The notes under the pieces are model-generated. The model did not search any database and was not told where the DNA came from. It saw only the letters and a program-made list of their open reading frames with translations. Of a stretch of DNA of 12,692 nucleotides, positions 1 to 6,253 are shown piece by piece (the stretch's first letter is position 1; the number at the start of each line of letters is the position of its first letter). The DNA is from Acidobacteriota bacterium (GTDB taxonomy: Bacteria; Actinomycetota; Acidimicrobiia; Spongiisociales; UBA5794): NCBI GenBank assembly GCA_004356175.1, contig SMXV01000009.1, positions 1-12,692 of the forward strand, given 5' to 3'. The translations under genes were made by a program, and so were the position numbers.

Positions 1-1
1 A

Positions 2-481
2 CTTGCAACACGCCCAGCGACATCGGATGACGTCGAGCGCGTTGTCGCTCTGTACCTTGAGATGGAGAAGGAGCAGACCGTCAAGAAACCGATCTGGGCC
101 TTCACTGACGGACTCGATACTCCACTTGAAGCCGTCCTCACGCACGCAGTTGACGACGCCGACACGTACCTCCTTGTAGGGATGATTGACGGCGCAGCGG
201 TGGGTTTCGTGTGGGCAACCATCGTCCCGATGCTCGACAGGGCTGACGGAGCCATGATCGGCCGGATCAGGTTGATATTCACCGAGCCACCCGCGCGAGC
301 AGTAGGCGTTGGCCACACGATGCTGTCAGACATGCTCGACATCCTTCGTTCACATGGCGTCAGCCACTTCGATGCTCCGGTCGGCCCGGGACAACGTGCC
401 GCCAAGAACTTCTTTGAAGCGCATCAGTTTGCTGCGCGGTCGATCATCATGTACTCGGCGGACACTGCAATCGATGAGTGA
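2..481 (+). CDS. GNAT-family N-acetyltransferase, 5' end outside the window
   Basis: The visible 159 residues form most of a GNAT acyl-CoA-dependent N-acetyltransferase; the substrate cannot be told. An ATG at 62 is available, but the frame stays open to the left edge. Its codons from position 2 read LATRPATSDDVERVVALYLE, a typical first strand and helix of the GNAT fold, so the real start lies upstream of the window. The acetyl-CoA-binding motif A appears as ARAVGVGHTML, matching the R/Q-x-x-G-x-G/A pattern. It is followed by a helix, the segment SHFDAPVGPGQRAAKNFFEA and the terminal HQFAARSIIMYS strand, which replaces the usual 'YxxxGF' element. The stop overlaps the start of the next gene by 8 nt (474-481), suggesting translational coupling with the M20 peptidase. 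Family assignment is firm; function is unknown. Confidence 0.8.
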   Translation, partial: LATRPATSDDVERVVALYLEMEKEQTVKKPIWAFTDGLDTPLEAVLTHAVDDADTYLLVGMIDGAAVGFVWATIVPMLDRADGAMIGRIRLIFTEPPARAVGVGHTMLSDMLDILRSHGVSHFDAPVGPGQRAAKNFFEAHQFAARSIIMYSADTAIDE

Positions 482-1832
482 CGAGAGACACACATCCGAG
501 GCCATTGACCTGCTCGTTGCATTGATTCGCAATGCATGTGTGAACACCGGTGATCCCACGTCGGGGAACGAGATTCGCTCCGTTCGGACAGTCCAGGAGT
601 ACCTGGGCATGGAAGGCACAGTGGTCGAACCCGTACCAGGGAGGGCATCTGTGGTCTATCGGCTCAAGGGGTTCGATCCGTCTGCGCCGGCGCTGCTGAT
701 GATTCCTCACCTTGATGTGGTGCCAGCCGACGATGCGGAGTGGACTCATGATCCATTCGGCGCAGTACGCGCGGACGGCTTCATCTGGGGGAGAGGCGCT
801 GTTGACATGCTGAACCTCACATCAGCAATGGTCGTTGTGTTCAAGTGGCTCACCGCGGGACTCATGGCTCAACCTCCCGGAGACATCATCCTTGCCTGTG
901 TTGCCGATGAGGAGGCCGGAGGTGTCCTCGGCGCCCGAAATCTTGTCGACAACCACTGGGATCTGGTCACATGCGACTACGTATTGACCGAAGTTGCTGG
1001 TCCAACCTTGACTACCTCTGACGGTGTCGCTCTGCCTGTAACGGTCGCAGAGAAGGGACCGATGTGGCGCAAAGCAACCGCAACCGGAACTCCTGGGCAC
1101 GGCAGCCAGCCATACGGGCGAGACAACGCTGTGGAGACACTCGGCCGAGCAATTGTGAAGATTGCTGGCAGCGATCAACCGGTCCGGGTGACGGAGCAGT
1201 GGTTGCTATTCGTCGATTATCTCGGGCTTGACAGTGATGTGACCAAAATGCTGAAGGATCCAGACTCTGTCGATTCTGCAATTGAGACCGTCTCAGAGTA
1301 CGACATCGCCCTGGCACGATGGATCCATGCCTGCACGCACATGACACTCTCCACAAATGTTGTAGAAGGGGGAACGAAGATCAACATGATCCCGGACACC
1401 GCGCACGCCGACATCGATATTCGGCTTCTGCCAGGTCAGGACGCATCCGACGTCGATGACCACCTGAGAAAAGTTCTCGGACCAGATCTCTTTGACGAGA
1501 TCACGTTCGTACCAGTTCTCGACATGACTGCGAACCAATCCGTCACGAGCGGGCGACTGTGGAACGCGATTGGCGCGGCCGCCGAACACCATCTAGGTAC
1601 CTCGCGACTCGCACCAATCATGACACCTGTGACCACAGACGCCCGATTCTTTCGCGAACGCGGCATACCTTCCTACGGTGTCGGTCTCTTCGATGACACT
1701 GCGACCTTCTCTCAGATGCTCGCCATGTTCCATGGGATTGACGAACGAGTGTCCGAGGTTTCCGTGCAAAGAACAACAGAGTTCCTCGCCACGGTCATTG
1801 AGGCCTTCGGCTCCCAGAGAGGCGAGTCATAG
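474..1832 (+). CDS. M20-family metallopeptidase (ArgE/DapE/carboxypeptidase-like)
   Basis: This predicted cytoplasmic di-zinc hydrolase has 452 residues and belongs to the M20 amidohydrolases, which cleave dipeptides or N-acylated amino acids. The start is the ATG at 474, inside the end of the GNAT gene; codons further upstream in this frame are shadow sequence. Family metal ligands and catalytic residues are visible: H79 and D81 in PHLDVVP, D111 in WGRGAVDML, the catalytic pair E146-E147 in ADEEAGG, E173 in TEVAG, and H420 in MFHGIDERVSE. The dimerisation (lid) domain lies at roughly 190-320 and holds EKGPMW and H209 in GTPGHGSQP. The first motif has proline where many relatives have glycine (GHxDVVP). 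No signal peptide is visible. It resembles the M20 group often labelled acetylornithine deacetylase/succinyl-diaminopimelate desuccinylase, but substrate cannot be assigned from sequence, and nothing nearby concerns arginine or lysine synthesis. Confidence 0.92.
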   Translation: MSDERHTSEAIDLLVALIRNACVNTGDPTSGNEIRSVRTVQEYLGMEGTVVEPVPGRASVVYRLKGFDPSAPALLMIPHLDVVPADDAEWTHDPFGAVRADGFIWGRGAVDMLNLTSAMVVVFKWLTAGLMAQPPGDIILACVADEEAGGVLGARNLVDNHWDLVTCDYVLTEVAGPTLTTSDGVALPVTVAEKGPMWRKATATGTPGHGSQPYGRDNAVETLGRAIVKIAGSDQPVRVTEQWLLFVDYLGLDSDVTKMLKDPDSVDSAIETVSEYDIALARWIHACTHMTLSTNVVEGGTKINMIPDTAHADIDIRLLPGQDASDVDDHLRKVLGPDLFDEITFVPVLDMTANQSVTSGRLWNAIGAAAEHHLGTSRLAPIMTPVTTDARFFRERGIPSYGVGLFDDTATFSQMLAMFHGIDERVSEVSVQRTTEFLATVIEAFGSQRGES

Positions 1833-1854
1833 TGCCGAACGATCACGACACATC

Positions 1855-2649
1855 ATGAAATCGCCGGAATCGCCTGTGGGCACTGTCGTATTCGACCTCG
1901 ATGGTGTCGTCTACATCGGATCCACACCGATCCCGGGCGCCGCAGAAGCGATGGCGCGCCTGGTGAGAAGCGGTTGGCAGCTTATTTTTGCAACCAACAA
2001 CTCAACCACGACACCAAACAACGTGGCACAGCGACTACAGGAACAATCGTACCTCACGATCGACGAGCGTTCTGTCGTTACATCTGGAGCCTCGGCTGGC
2101 CACTACCTGTCAACAGTGGGTGTCGAGTCGGCGTTCATTGTCGGTTCACAACAATTGAGAGAGTCAATAGCGGCGTACGGAATATTCGTAGCTGGTCATG
2201 ACCATCCAGATGCAGTTGTCGTCGGCCTTGACCGTGGCCTCGATTATCAAACCATTGACGATGCTTCAAGGGCAATTCGCAACGGCGCCCGGTTCGTGGC
2301 GACCAACACTGACGCGACGTTCCCAACGTCGGAAGGTGAAGCACCCGGTGCCGGCGCGATTGTTGCGGCGATTGCATACGCGACAGGACAGGATTTCGTC
2401 TCCTGTGGAAAACCTGCACGCCCCATGATCGACCTCATTTCGCAGCAAGTACGGTCGGAACGGGTCATCGTCGTAGGAGACCGTCTGGAAACCGACATTG
2501 CTCTTGCACATGCCGCAGGCTGGGGATCGGTCCTTACACTCACGGGCGTTACATCATCGGCGAGCGACATCGGCGAGGAGTTCGCTCCAGATGTTGTCAT
2601 CGCATCGATGCACGAGCTACCCAAGGTGTTGGAGCTTTGGGACAGATAG
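1855..2649 (+). CDS. HAD superfamily class IIA (NagD-like) phosphatase
   Basis: This 264-residue protein carries the four HAD motifs: D14-x-D16 in VVFDLDGVVY (nucleophile and acid/base), TNNS at 47-50, K186 in SCGKPARP, and GDRLETD at 208-214 with metal-binding D209 and D214. The region at about 120-175, with VVVGLDRGLDY and ATNTDATFPT, is the C2-type cap of the NagD/glycerol-3-phosphate and 4-nitrophenyl phosphatase group. Position just upstream of tlyA with one short gene between matches M. tuberculosis Rv1692, reported as a glycerol-3-phosphate phosphatase, so lipid polar-head recycling is a reasonable guess for the substrate. The ATG at 1855 is chosen because it sits just before the first strand; no other near in-frame start is better. 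A 22-nt gap separates it from the M20 gene, and no good Shine-Dalgarno is seen. The last codons overlap a putative promoter for the next gene. Confidence 0.9.
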   Translation: MKSPESPVGTVVFDLDGVVYIGSTPIPGAAEAMARLVRSGWQLIFATNNSTTTPNNVAQRLQEQSYLTIDERSVVTSGASAGHYLSTVGVESAFIVGSQQLRESIAAYGIFVAGHDHPDAVVVGLDRGLDYQTIDDASRAIRNGARFVATNTDATFPTSEGEAPGAGAIVAAIAYATGQDFVSCGKPARPMIDLISQQVRSERVIVVGDRLETDIALAHAAGWGSVLTLTGVTSSASDIGEEFAPDVVIASMHELPKVLELWDR

Positions 2650-2657
2650 GGGATAAT
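2629..2657 (+). promoter_or_regulatory. putative leaderless promoter for the short ORF-tlyA-nadK-recN unit
   Basis: TTGGAG (2629-2634), a 17-nt spacer and GATAAT (2652-2657) resemble sigma-A -35/-10 elements. The -10 matches TATAAT at five of six positions; the -35 matches TTGACA only at its first three. Exactly six bases separate the -10 from the ATG at 2664, so transcription would begin at or next to the A of the start codon, as in the leaderless mRNAs common in actinobacteria. The element lies inside the end of the HAD gene and its 14-nt gap. An AGGGG at 2647-2651 could instead be a distant Shine-Dalgarno. This is pattern reading only. Confidence 0.4.
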
Positions 2658-2663
2658 GCCACC

Positions 2664-2840
2664 ATGAACACCGACGACACTGTGCAAGAGGCCGACGACA
2701 CATCGACAGCCATCGATGCCCTCAAAGAGAGTGATCCCGCCGAATCGCCAGACATCGCTGAAGGGATCGCCTCCAGTCTCCAGCGGGAACTGGACAAGGA
2801 ATCGGCGACCACGGCGCCCCAGCCGGAGCAGCCGCTCTGA
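2664..2840 (+). CDS. short acidic hypothetical protein (Rv1693 position)
   Basis: This 58-residue protein is not recognised by any domain. It is strongly acidic: I count 15 Asp/Glu against 3 Lys/Arg. The N-terminus is rich in D, T and E, a stretch at about 30-46 (DIAEGIASSLQRELDKE) could form an amphipathic helix, and the tail is rich in Pro/Gln. There is no membrane segment, cysteine or signal peptide. Its reality is supported by position: a short gene (Rv1693) sits between the HAD phosphatase and tlyA in M. tuberculosis too. Its stop overlaps the likely tlyA start, and a promoter-like element lies directly upstream. The ATG at 2664 is preferred over a TTG at 2637, which lies in the HAD gene. 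It might act as a coupling peptide for tlyA translation or as a small partner protein; both are speculation. Confidence 0.65.
   Translation: MNTDDTVQEADDTSTAIDALKESDPAESPDIAEGIASSLQRELDKESATTAPQPEQPL
2825..2828 (+). promoter_or_regulatory. Shine-Dalgarno supporting a CTG start for tlyA
   Basis: GGAG at 2825-2828 lies 8 nt upstream of the CTG at 2837, an ideal spacing for ribosome binding. No comparable purine run precedes the GTG at 2867, the first conventional start codon in the frame. This site, with the N-terminal family match, decides the tlyA start. Confidence 0.6.
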
Positions 2841-3625
2841 CACGTCGACGACTCGACACCGAACTCGTGCGACGCGGGCTTGTTGCGAGCCGTACCGAGG
2901 CCCAACGCGCCATCGAAGCTGGCCTGGTTCGCGTGGGTACAGCTGCAGCGCCAAAAGCATCAACGCTCGTTGCGCCTCAAGATTCGCTCCACATCGTTGG
3001 AGCACCTCAACAATTCGTCAGCAGGGCAGGAACCAAACTCGATTCCGCCCTCAACATCTTCGGCATCGAGGTCGGCAACCTCGTAACAGTCGACGTCGGA
3101 GCCTCAACCGGCGGATTCACCGACTGTCTGCTCCAGCGCGGCGCGGCAAGTGTTGCCGCAGTCGACGTCGGGTACGGACAGCTGCATTGGAAGATCCGCA
3201 ACGACGAACGTGTCACCGTCGTTGAACGGACAAACATCCGCACCGCCGACCCTGCAGAGCTTGGGGCACCGTTCGACCTCGTCGTGTCCGACCTGTCGTT
3301 CATTTCGCTCAGAGTCGTGAAACAACAACTCAATGACCTCGGATCACAGGACACACACTGGGTGCTGCTCATCAAACCGCAATTCGAAGCTGGAAGAGAC
3401 AAGGTCGGGAAAGGTGGAGTGATTCGCGACCACGACATCAGAATGGATGTACTACGCGACGTGCTCTCTGATTTCGAGACAATCGGACTTGGATGCACCG
3501 GTCTCATCGAATCACCAATCACAGGAGCAACGGGCAACGTCGAGTACGTTGCCCACTTCGAGCGTCGCACAAGTACCGTCACGTCCGATACGATCGAAGA
3601 AACTCTCGCGGGAGATCGAACGTGA
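2837..3625 (+). CDS. tlyA: TlyA-type 16S/23S rRNA 2'-O-methyltransferase, probable CTG start
   Basis: TlyA methylates cytidine 2'-OH groups in 16S and 23S rRNA (C1409 and C1920 in the known enzymes), using S-adenosylmethionine. The 262-residue protein has an N-terminal S4 RNA-binding domain (about 5-65) and a Rossmann/FtsJ-like methyltransferase domain. The SAM motif is DVGASTGGFTD near residue 88. The K-D-K-E catalytic tetrad appears as K67 (RAGTKLD), D152 (VSDLSFISL), K180 (LIKPQFEAG) and E236 (GNVEYV). The first ATG/GTG/TTG in frame is GTG 2867, but the ten codons before it read [L]TRRRLDTEL and complete the S4 start, closely matching the mycobacterial MARRARVDAELVRRG. I therefore place the start at CTG 2837, overlapping the previous stop as CTGA, with GGAG 8 nt upstream. 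The stop overlaps the nadK GTG by 4 nt. Loss of TlyA causes capreomycin/viomycin resistance in mycobacteria. Confidence 0.93.
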   Translation: MTRRRLDTELVRRGLVASRTEAQRAIEAGLVRVGTAAAPKASTLVAPQDSLHIVGAPQQFVSRAGTKLDSALNIFGIEVGNLVTVDVGASTGGFTDCLLQRGAASVAAVDVGYGQLHWKIRNDERVTVVERTNIRTADPAELGAPFDLVVSDLSFISLRVVKQQLNDLGSQDTHWVLLIKPQFEAGRDKVGKGGVIRDHDIRMDVLRDVLSDFETIGLGCTGLIESPITGATGNVEYVAHFERRTSTVTSDTIEETLAGDRT

Positions 3626-4398
3626 AACAGGTCAGGCTCGTCATACGCCACGACAAGGTCGAGGCGAAACAAATCGCAACGGACATCACTGAAGCCCTCT
3701 CGCACAACGACGTCACAACGGAGGGCTCAAATCCCGAAGCCGTTATTGCAATCGGCGGGGACGGCACCGTCCTTGAAGCGGCGTCGATTGCAATGAAGCT
3801 CAACGTTCCGGTCTGCGGTGTCAACGTTGGGGGAGTGGGGTACCTGGCGGAGTTCTCCCAGGCCGAGGTCGCCGATCTTGCGGACGCGGTGGCCAACGGC
3901 ACATACTCGACACGAGCCCACAGCACGCTGTTTGTATCCACGGGCGAATACTCGGCATCCGCAATCAACGATGTCGTCGTCGAGAAGGTCGTGAGCCAAC
4001 GCATCATCAAGGTCACCGTCCAGATAAATGGAAAACCACTCTCGACCTACCGCACAGATGGCGTCCTCGTCGCGTCGCCACTCGGTTCCACTGCGTACAA
4101 CCTGTCTGCCGGTGGGCCGATTGTTGACCCAAGCCTCGATGCCTTCATCCTGACCCCAATTGCTCCCCACAGTCTTTTATCACGCGCCATTGTGCTCGCG
4201 CCAGATGCCGTCGTGACGCTGTCGGTCACGAGGGACCGACCCGCACGGATCAATGTCGACGGCAGAGAGTTGTGCACCGTATCGCCGGACGATGTCGTGA
4301 CGATTCGGCGAGGTGACTCAAAAGTCGATTTCCTGACTCTCAACCGTCATCCCTTCCCCGCTGCGGTGAGGGACAGTTTCGGTCTCGACCATGCTTGA
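3622..4398 (+). CDS. nadK: NAD kinase
   Basis: NAD kinase phosphorylates NAD+ to NADP+ with ATP or polyphosphate in the cytosol, and is the only route to NADP(H). The 258-residue protein has the GGDGT motif at 45-49 (AIGGDGTVLEAA), GVNVGGVGYLAEF at about 66-78, the NDVVVEK segment at 116-122, TDG at 145-147 and the conserved GSTAY at 155-159, followed by LSAGGPIVDP. The C-terminal beta-rich domain (INVDGREL) is complete. It is somewhat shorter than many family members (often 280-300), mainly through a brief N-terminus. The GTG at 3622 is chosen because it forms a GTGA overlap with the tlyA stop and has GGAG at 3611-3614, 7 nt upstream; the longer open frame upstream lies inside tlyA and is not family-like. 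The tlyA-nadK-recN order is characteristic of actinobacteria. Confidence 0.96.
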   Translation: MKQVRLVIRHDKVEAKQIATDITEALSHNDVTTEGSNPEAVIAIGGDGTVLEAASIAMKLNVPVCGVNVGGVGYLAEFSQAEVADLADAVANGTYSTRAHSTLFVSTGEYSASAINDVVVEKVVSQRIIKVTVQINGKPLSTYRTDGVLVASPLGSTAYNLSAGGPIVDPSLDAFILTPIAPHSLLSRAIVLAPDAVVTLSVTRDRPARINVDGRELCTVSPDDVVTIRRGDSKVDFLTLNRHPFPAAVRDSFGLDHA

Positions 4399-6007
4399 CG
4401 AAATCATCGTGTCCAACCTTGGTCTTATCGAGCACGCCGCGCTGGCTCCAGGGCCAGGGCTCACAGTAATCACCGGAGAGACAGGAACCGGCAAGACCGT
4501 GATGCTTGGGGCGCTTCGGCTTCTCATGGGCGAACAGGCCCCCAAGGGACTCATCGGTCCACATAAGGATGAAGCCGATGTCTCGGCCCGATTCACCGAC
4601 GGCGAAGAAGTTGTCGTTCGCCGCGTTGTGACCCGTACAAAGTCGAAGGCATACCTCGACGGCGCCATCAGCACCGCCGGCGCGCTCAAGCAGGAGATCG
4701 GCGCGAGAGTCGCGATCGTGGGACAGCACGATCAACACAGGATCACCTCATCCGCTGGTATGAGGCAACTCATTGACAGCTCCCTCACCACGAAGGAACG
4801 GGCATCTCTCGATGTGTACGCAGATGCATGGAGCACCTTCGAGAATGTACGTGCAGAAGCTGATCGGCTCGGTTCAGACCATCGCGGGCTCACACGGGAA
4901 CTCGAAACGCTTCGCTTCCAGATGGAGGAGATCGCAGACGCCGCATTCGAGGTTGGTGACGAGCACGAGTTGCAGGTTCGGGCGAATCGGCTGCGCAACG
5001 CCGGAGCACTTGCCGAAACCGTCGACCAGGCCCTTCGTCTGCTCGGTGACGAGGGCTCCGCCCAGTTTCTCACCGACGCCTCGAGAGCTCTCAACAATGC
5101 CGCGGAAATGGACGGCTCGTTGAACAGTATCGCCAGTCAGGTCGCCGATGTGACCGGGTCCCTTTCGGAAGCGACTGCAGAACTAGTTCGTTACTCATCT
5201 GACCTTGACATTGATTCGGGTGCGCTGCAAGACACCGAACAACGAATCGCGTTGCTCTCCTCGCTAAAGCGCAAGTACGGTGAATCGATTGAGTCGATTC
5301 TCTCCTTTGCCAAGGACGCATTGGAACGCGAGTCTGAGCTGGCCGAGATGCTTGATGCCGCCGACAGCATCGCCCAGCGGCTGTCGGCGTCCGAGACACT
5401 GCTGGCCGACGCCGGTGACGTCTTACGAAACATGAGGCGTACGGCAGGACATCGGATCGCCAAAAATGCCTTGCAACATCTGAAAGAGCTGGGGTTTAGC
5501 GCGCCCCTCGTCGAGATTGACATTGCCGTAGCAGAGCCATCGTCACATGGTGCCGATGCGATAGCCGTTTTGTTCTCATCGGACGACACGCTCTTGCTCG
5601 GGCCGGTCTCGGCAATCGCATCTGGAGGCGAATTGAGCCGGCTAGTGCTCGCGCTCACGCTTGCATCGGGAAGCGCCGATTCCGAAGTGATTGCCTTCGA
5701 CGAGATCGACACGGGAATCGGCGGCGAAACCGCCCTTGCCATGGGCAAGAAGCTCTCATCATTGGCGGTTGACCGTCAAGTCATATGTGTAACCCACCTA
5801 CCTCAGGTCGCAGCCTTTGCCGACAAGCACTATGTGGTGACCCGATCGGGAAACATCGCTCGCATCAACGAATCAGCCGGAGAGGACCGCACCACAGAAC
5901 TCGCCCGCATGCTCGCAGGCCTCTCCGAGTCCCAGAAGGGTCGCGAACACGCCCGCGAACTGGAGGCTCTTGCGGCCAAGAGGAAGTCCGGGGGACCGGC
6001 CCGGTAG
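4391..6007 (+). CDS. recN: DNA repair protein RecN (SMC-like ATPase)
   Basis: RecN is an SMC-related ATPase recruited early to double-strand breaks, promoting RecA-dependent recombinational repair. The 538-residue protein starts with MLDEIIVSNLGLIEHA and the Walker A motif GETGTGKT at 29-36. A long helical coiled-coil region follows at about 140-360. The ABC signature ASGGELSRLVLAL is at 410-422, Walker B AFDEIDTGIGG has D437-E438, and the H-loop VTHLPQVAAFAD has H469. It is slightly shorter than many homologues (about 550-590), in the coiled coil. Walker A ends in T rather than the more widespread S, and has T for A (GETGAGKS). The ATG overlaps the nadK stop by 8 nt, so translation is probably coupled. 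No LexA-like box was recognised near the gene, so damage induction, if any, would have to come from the upstream promoter. Confidence 0.96.
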   Translation: MLDEIIVSNLGLIEHAALAPGPGLTVITGETGTGKTVMLGALRLLMGEQAPKGLIGPHKDEADVSARFTDGEEVVVRRVVTRTKSKAYLDGAISTAGALKQEIGARVAIVGQHDQHRITSSAGMRQLIDSSLTTKERASLDVYADAWSTFENVRAEADRLGSDHRGLTRELETLRFQMEEIADAAFEVGDEHELQVRANRLRNAGALAETVDQALRLLGDEGSAQFLTDASRALNNAAEMDGSLNSIASQVADVTGSLSEATAELVRYSSDLDIDSGALQDTEQRIALLSSLKRKYGESIESILSFAKDALERESELAEMLDAADSIAQRLSASETLLADAGDVLRNMRRTAGHRIAKNALQHLKELGFSAPLVEIDIAVAEPSSHGADAIAVLFSSDDTLLLGPVSAIASGGELSRLVLALTLASGSADSEVIAFDEIDTGIGGETALAMGKKLSSLAVDRQVICVTHLPQVAAFADKHYVVTRSGNIARINESAGEDRTTELARMLAGLSESQKGREHARELEALAAKRKSGGPAR

Positions 6008-6087
6008 TACGAAGTAGGACCGGAAGATGGGAAGACCCGCGAATCGGAAGTCGTGGCTGCTGGCGAGACATTCAGTAAGTCAGTTCT

Positions 6088-6115
6088 GTACCTCTCCCCT
6101 CGCGGAGAGCTGTAC
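6088..6115 (+). terminator. hairpin downstream of recN, terminator or leader structure
   Basis: The arms GTAC-CTCTCC (6088-6097) and GGAGAG-CT-GTAC (6104-6115) can pair as a 10-bp stem with a 2-nt bulge around the loop CCTCGC. No T-tract follows, so it is not a classical intrinsic terminator. Actinobacterial terminators often lack a clear U-tract, so termination of the recN transcript remains possible; alternatively it is a leader structure of a recN-pyrG read-through transcript. Confidence 0.35.
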
Positions 6116-6217
6116 GAGCACACTCAGGGTCAGAGACAGCGAGACCATGGGGATCACTTGCGCGACATACTGGTCAGGGAGGCTCTGGGTGGTGTGACGG
6201 CTGTCGGGGCGAGTGCG

Positions 6218-6226
6218 TGGTACCAT
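6218..6226 (+). promoter_or_regulatory. possible extended -10 promoter for pyrG
   Basis: TGG directly followed by TACCAT (6221-6226) fits an extended -10 (TGn-TAnnnT). No convincing -35 lies 16-18 nt upstream. Transcription would begin near 6233, giving a leader of roughly 21 nt before the GTG at 6254, room for the visible Shine-Dalgarno. The same TACCAT hexamer is seen before scpA. Confidence 0.3.
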
Positions 6227-6242
6227 GCAGTCTTCCAAGGCG

Positions 6243-6247
6243 AAGGA
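6243..6247 (+). promoter_or_regulatory. Shine-Dalgarno of pyrG
   Basis: AAGGA at 6243-6247 lies 6 nt upstream of GTG 6254 and selects this start over the open frame extending to 6053. An ATG at 6250 just downstream of the same site is in another frame and leads nowhere recognisable. Confidence 0.65.
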
Positions 6248-6253
6248 AGATGC

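Larger units (their letters stand above)
6008..6253 (+). other. intergenic region between recN and pyrG
   Basis: At 246 nt this is the largest non-coding gap in the window. It holds an imperfect hairpin (6088-6115), a possible extended -10 element (6218-6226) and the pyrG ribosome-binding site. In M. tuberculosis this place is occupied by two genes (Rv1697/Rv1698, SteA- and MctB-like); no trace of either is visible. The pyrG frame is open back to 6053, and a 56-codon ATG frame runs from 6027 to 6197, but neither translation looks like a known protein. No RNA gene was recognised. Confidence 0.6.

Noticed and set aside
2247..3005. Antisense frame of 252 codons across the HAD gene, the short ORF and the tlyA start
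   Set aside because: It is arginine- and serine-rich, crosses three genes and resembles no family; long antisense frames are expected in GC-rich DNA.
3600..3640. Possible LexA/SOS box before nadK-recN (TCGAACGTGA)
   Set aside because: Only half of the actinobacterial TCGAAC-N4-GTTCGA pattern is present, and the position inside the tlyA-nadK overlap is unlikely for an operator.
3007..3705. Antisense frame of 232 codons opposite tlyA and nadK
   Set aside because: Composition (S/T/R/P-rich) is that of a complementary-strand shadow, and the + strand has clear conserved enzymes.
5995..6005. Palindrome ACCGG-C-CCGGT at the end of recN as a terminator
   Set aside because: The one-base loop is too tight to form a hairpin, and the bases include the recN stop codon; no T-tract follows.
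6027..6197. A 56-codon ATG reading frame in the recN-pyrG gap, with AGGA a few bases upstream
   Set aside because: It has no recognisable motif, uses AGA/AGG arginine codons more than its neighbours, and spans the hairpin. Conservation in relatives would be needed to accept it.
6053..6253. In-frame N-terminal extension of pyrG by 67 codons
   Set aside because: The frame is open, but CTP synthases begin at (M/V)TKHVFVTGG, the Shine-Dalgarno sits at 6243-6247, and the extension resembles no known domain.
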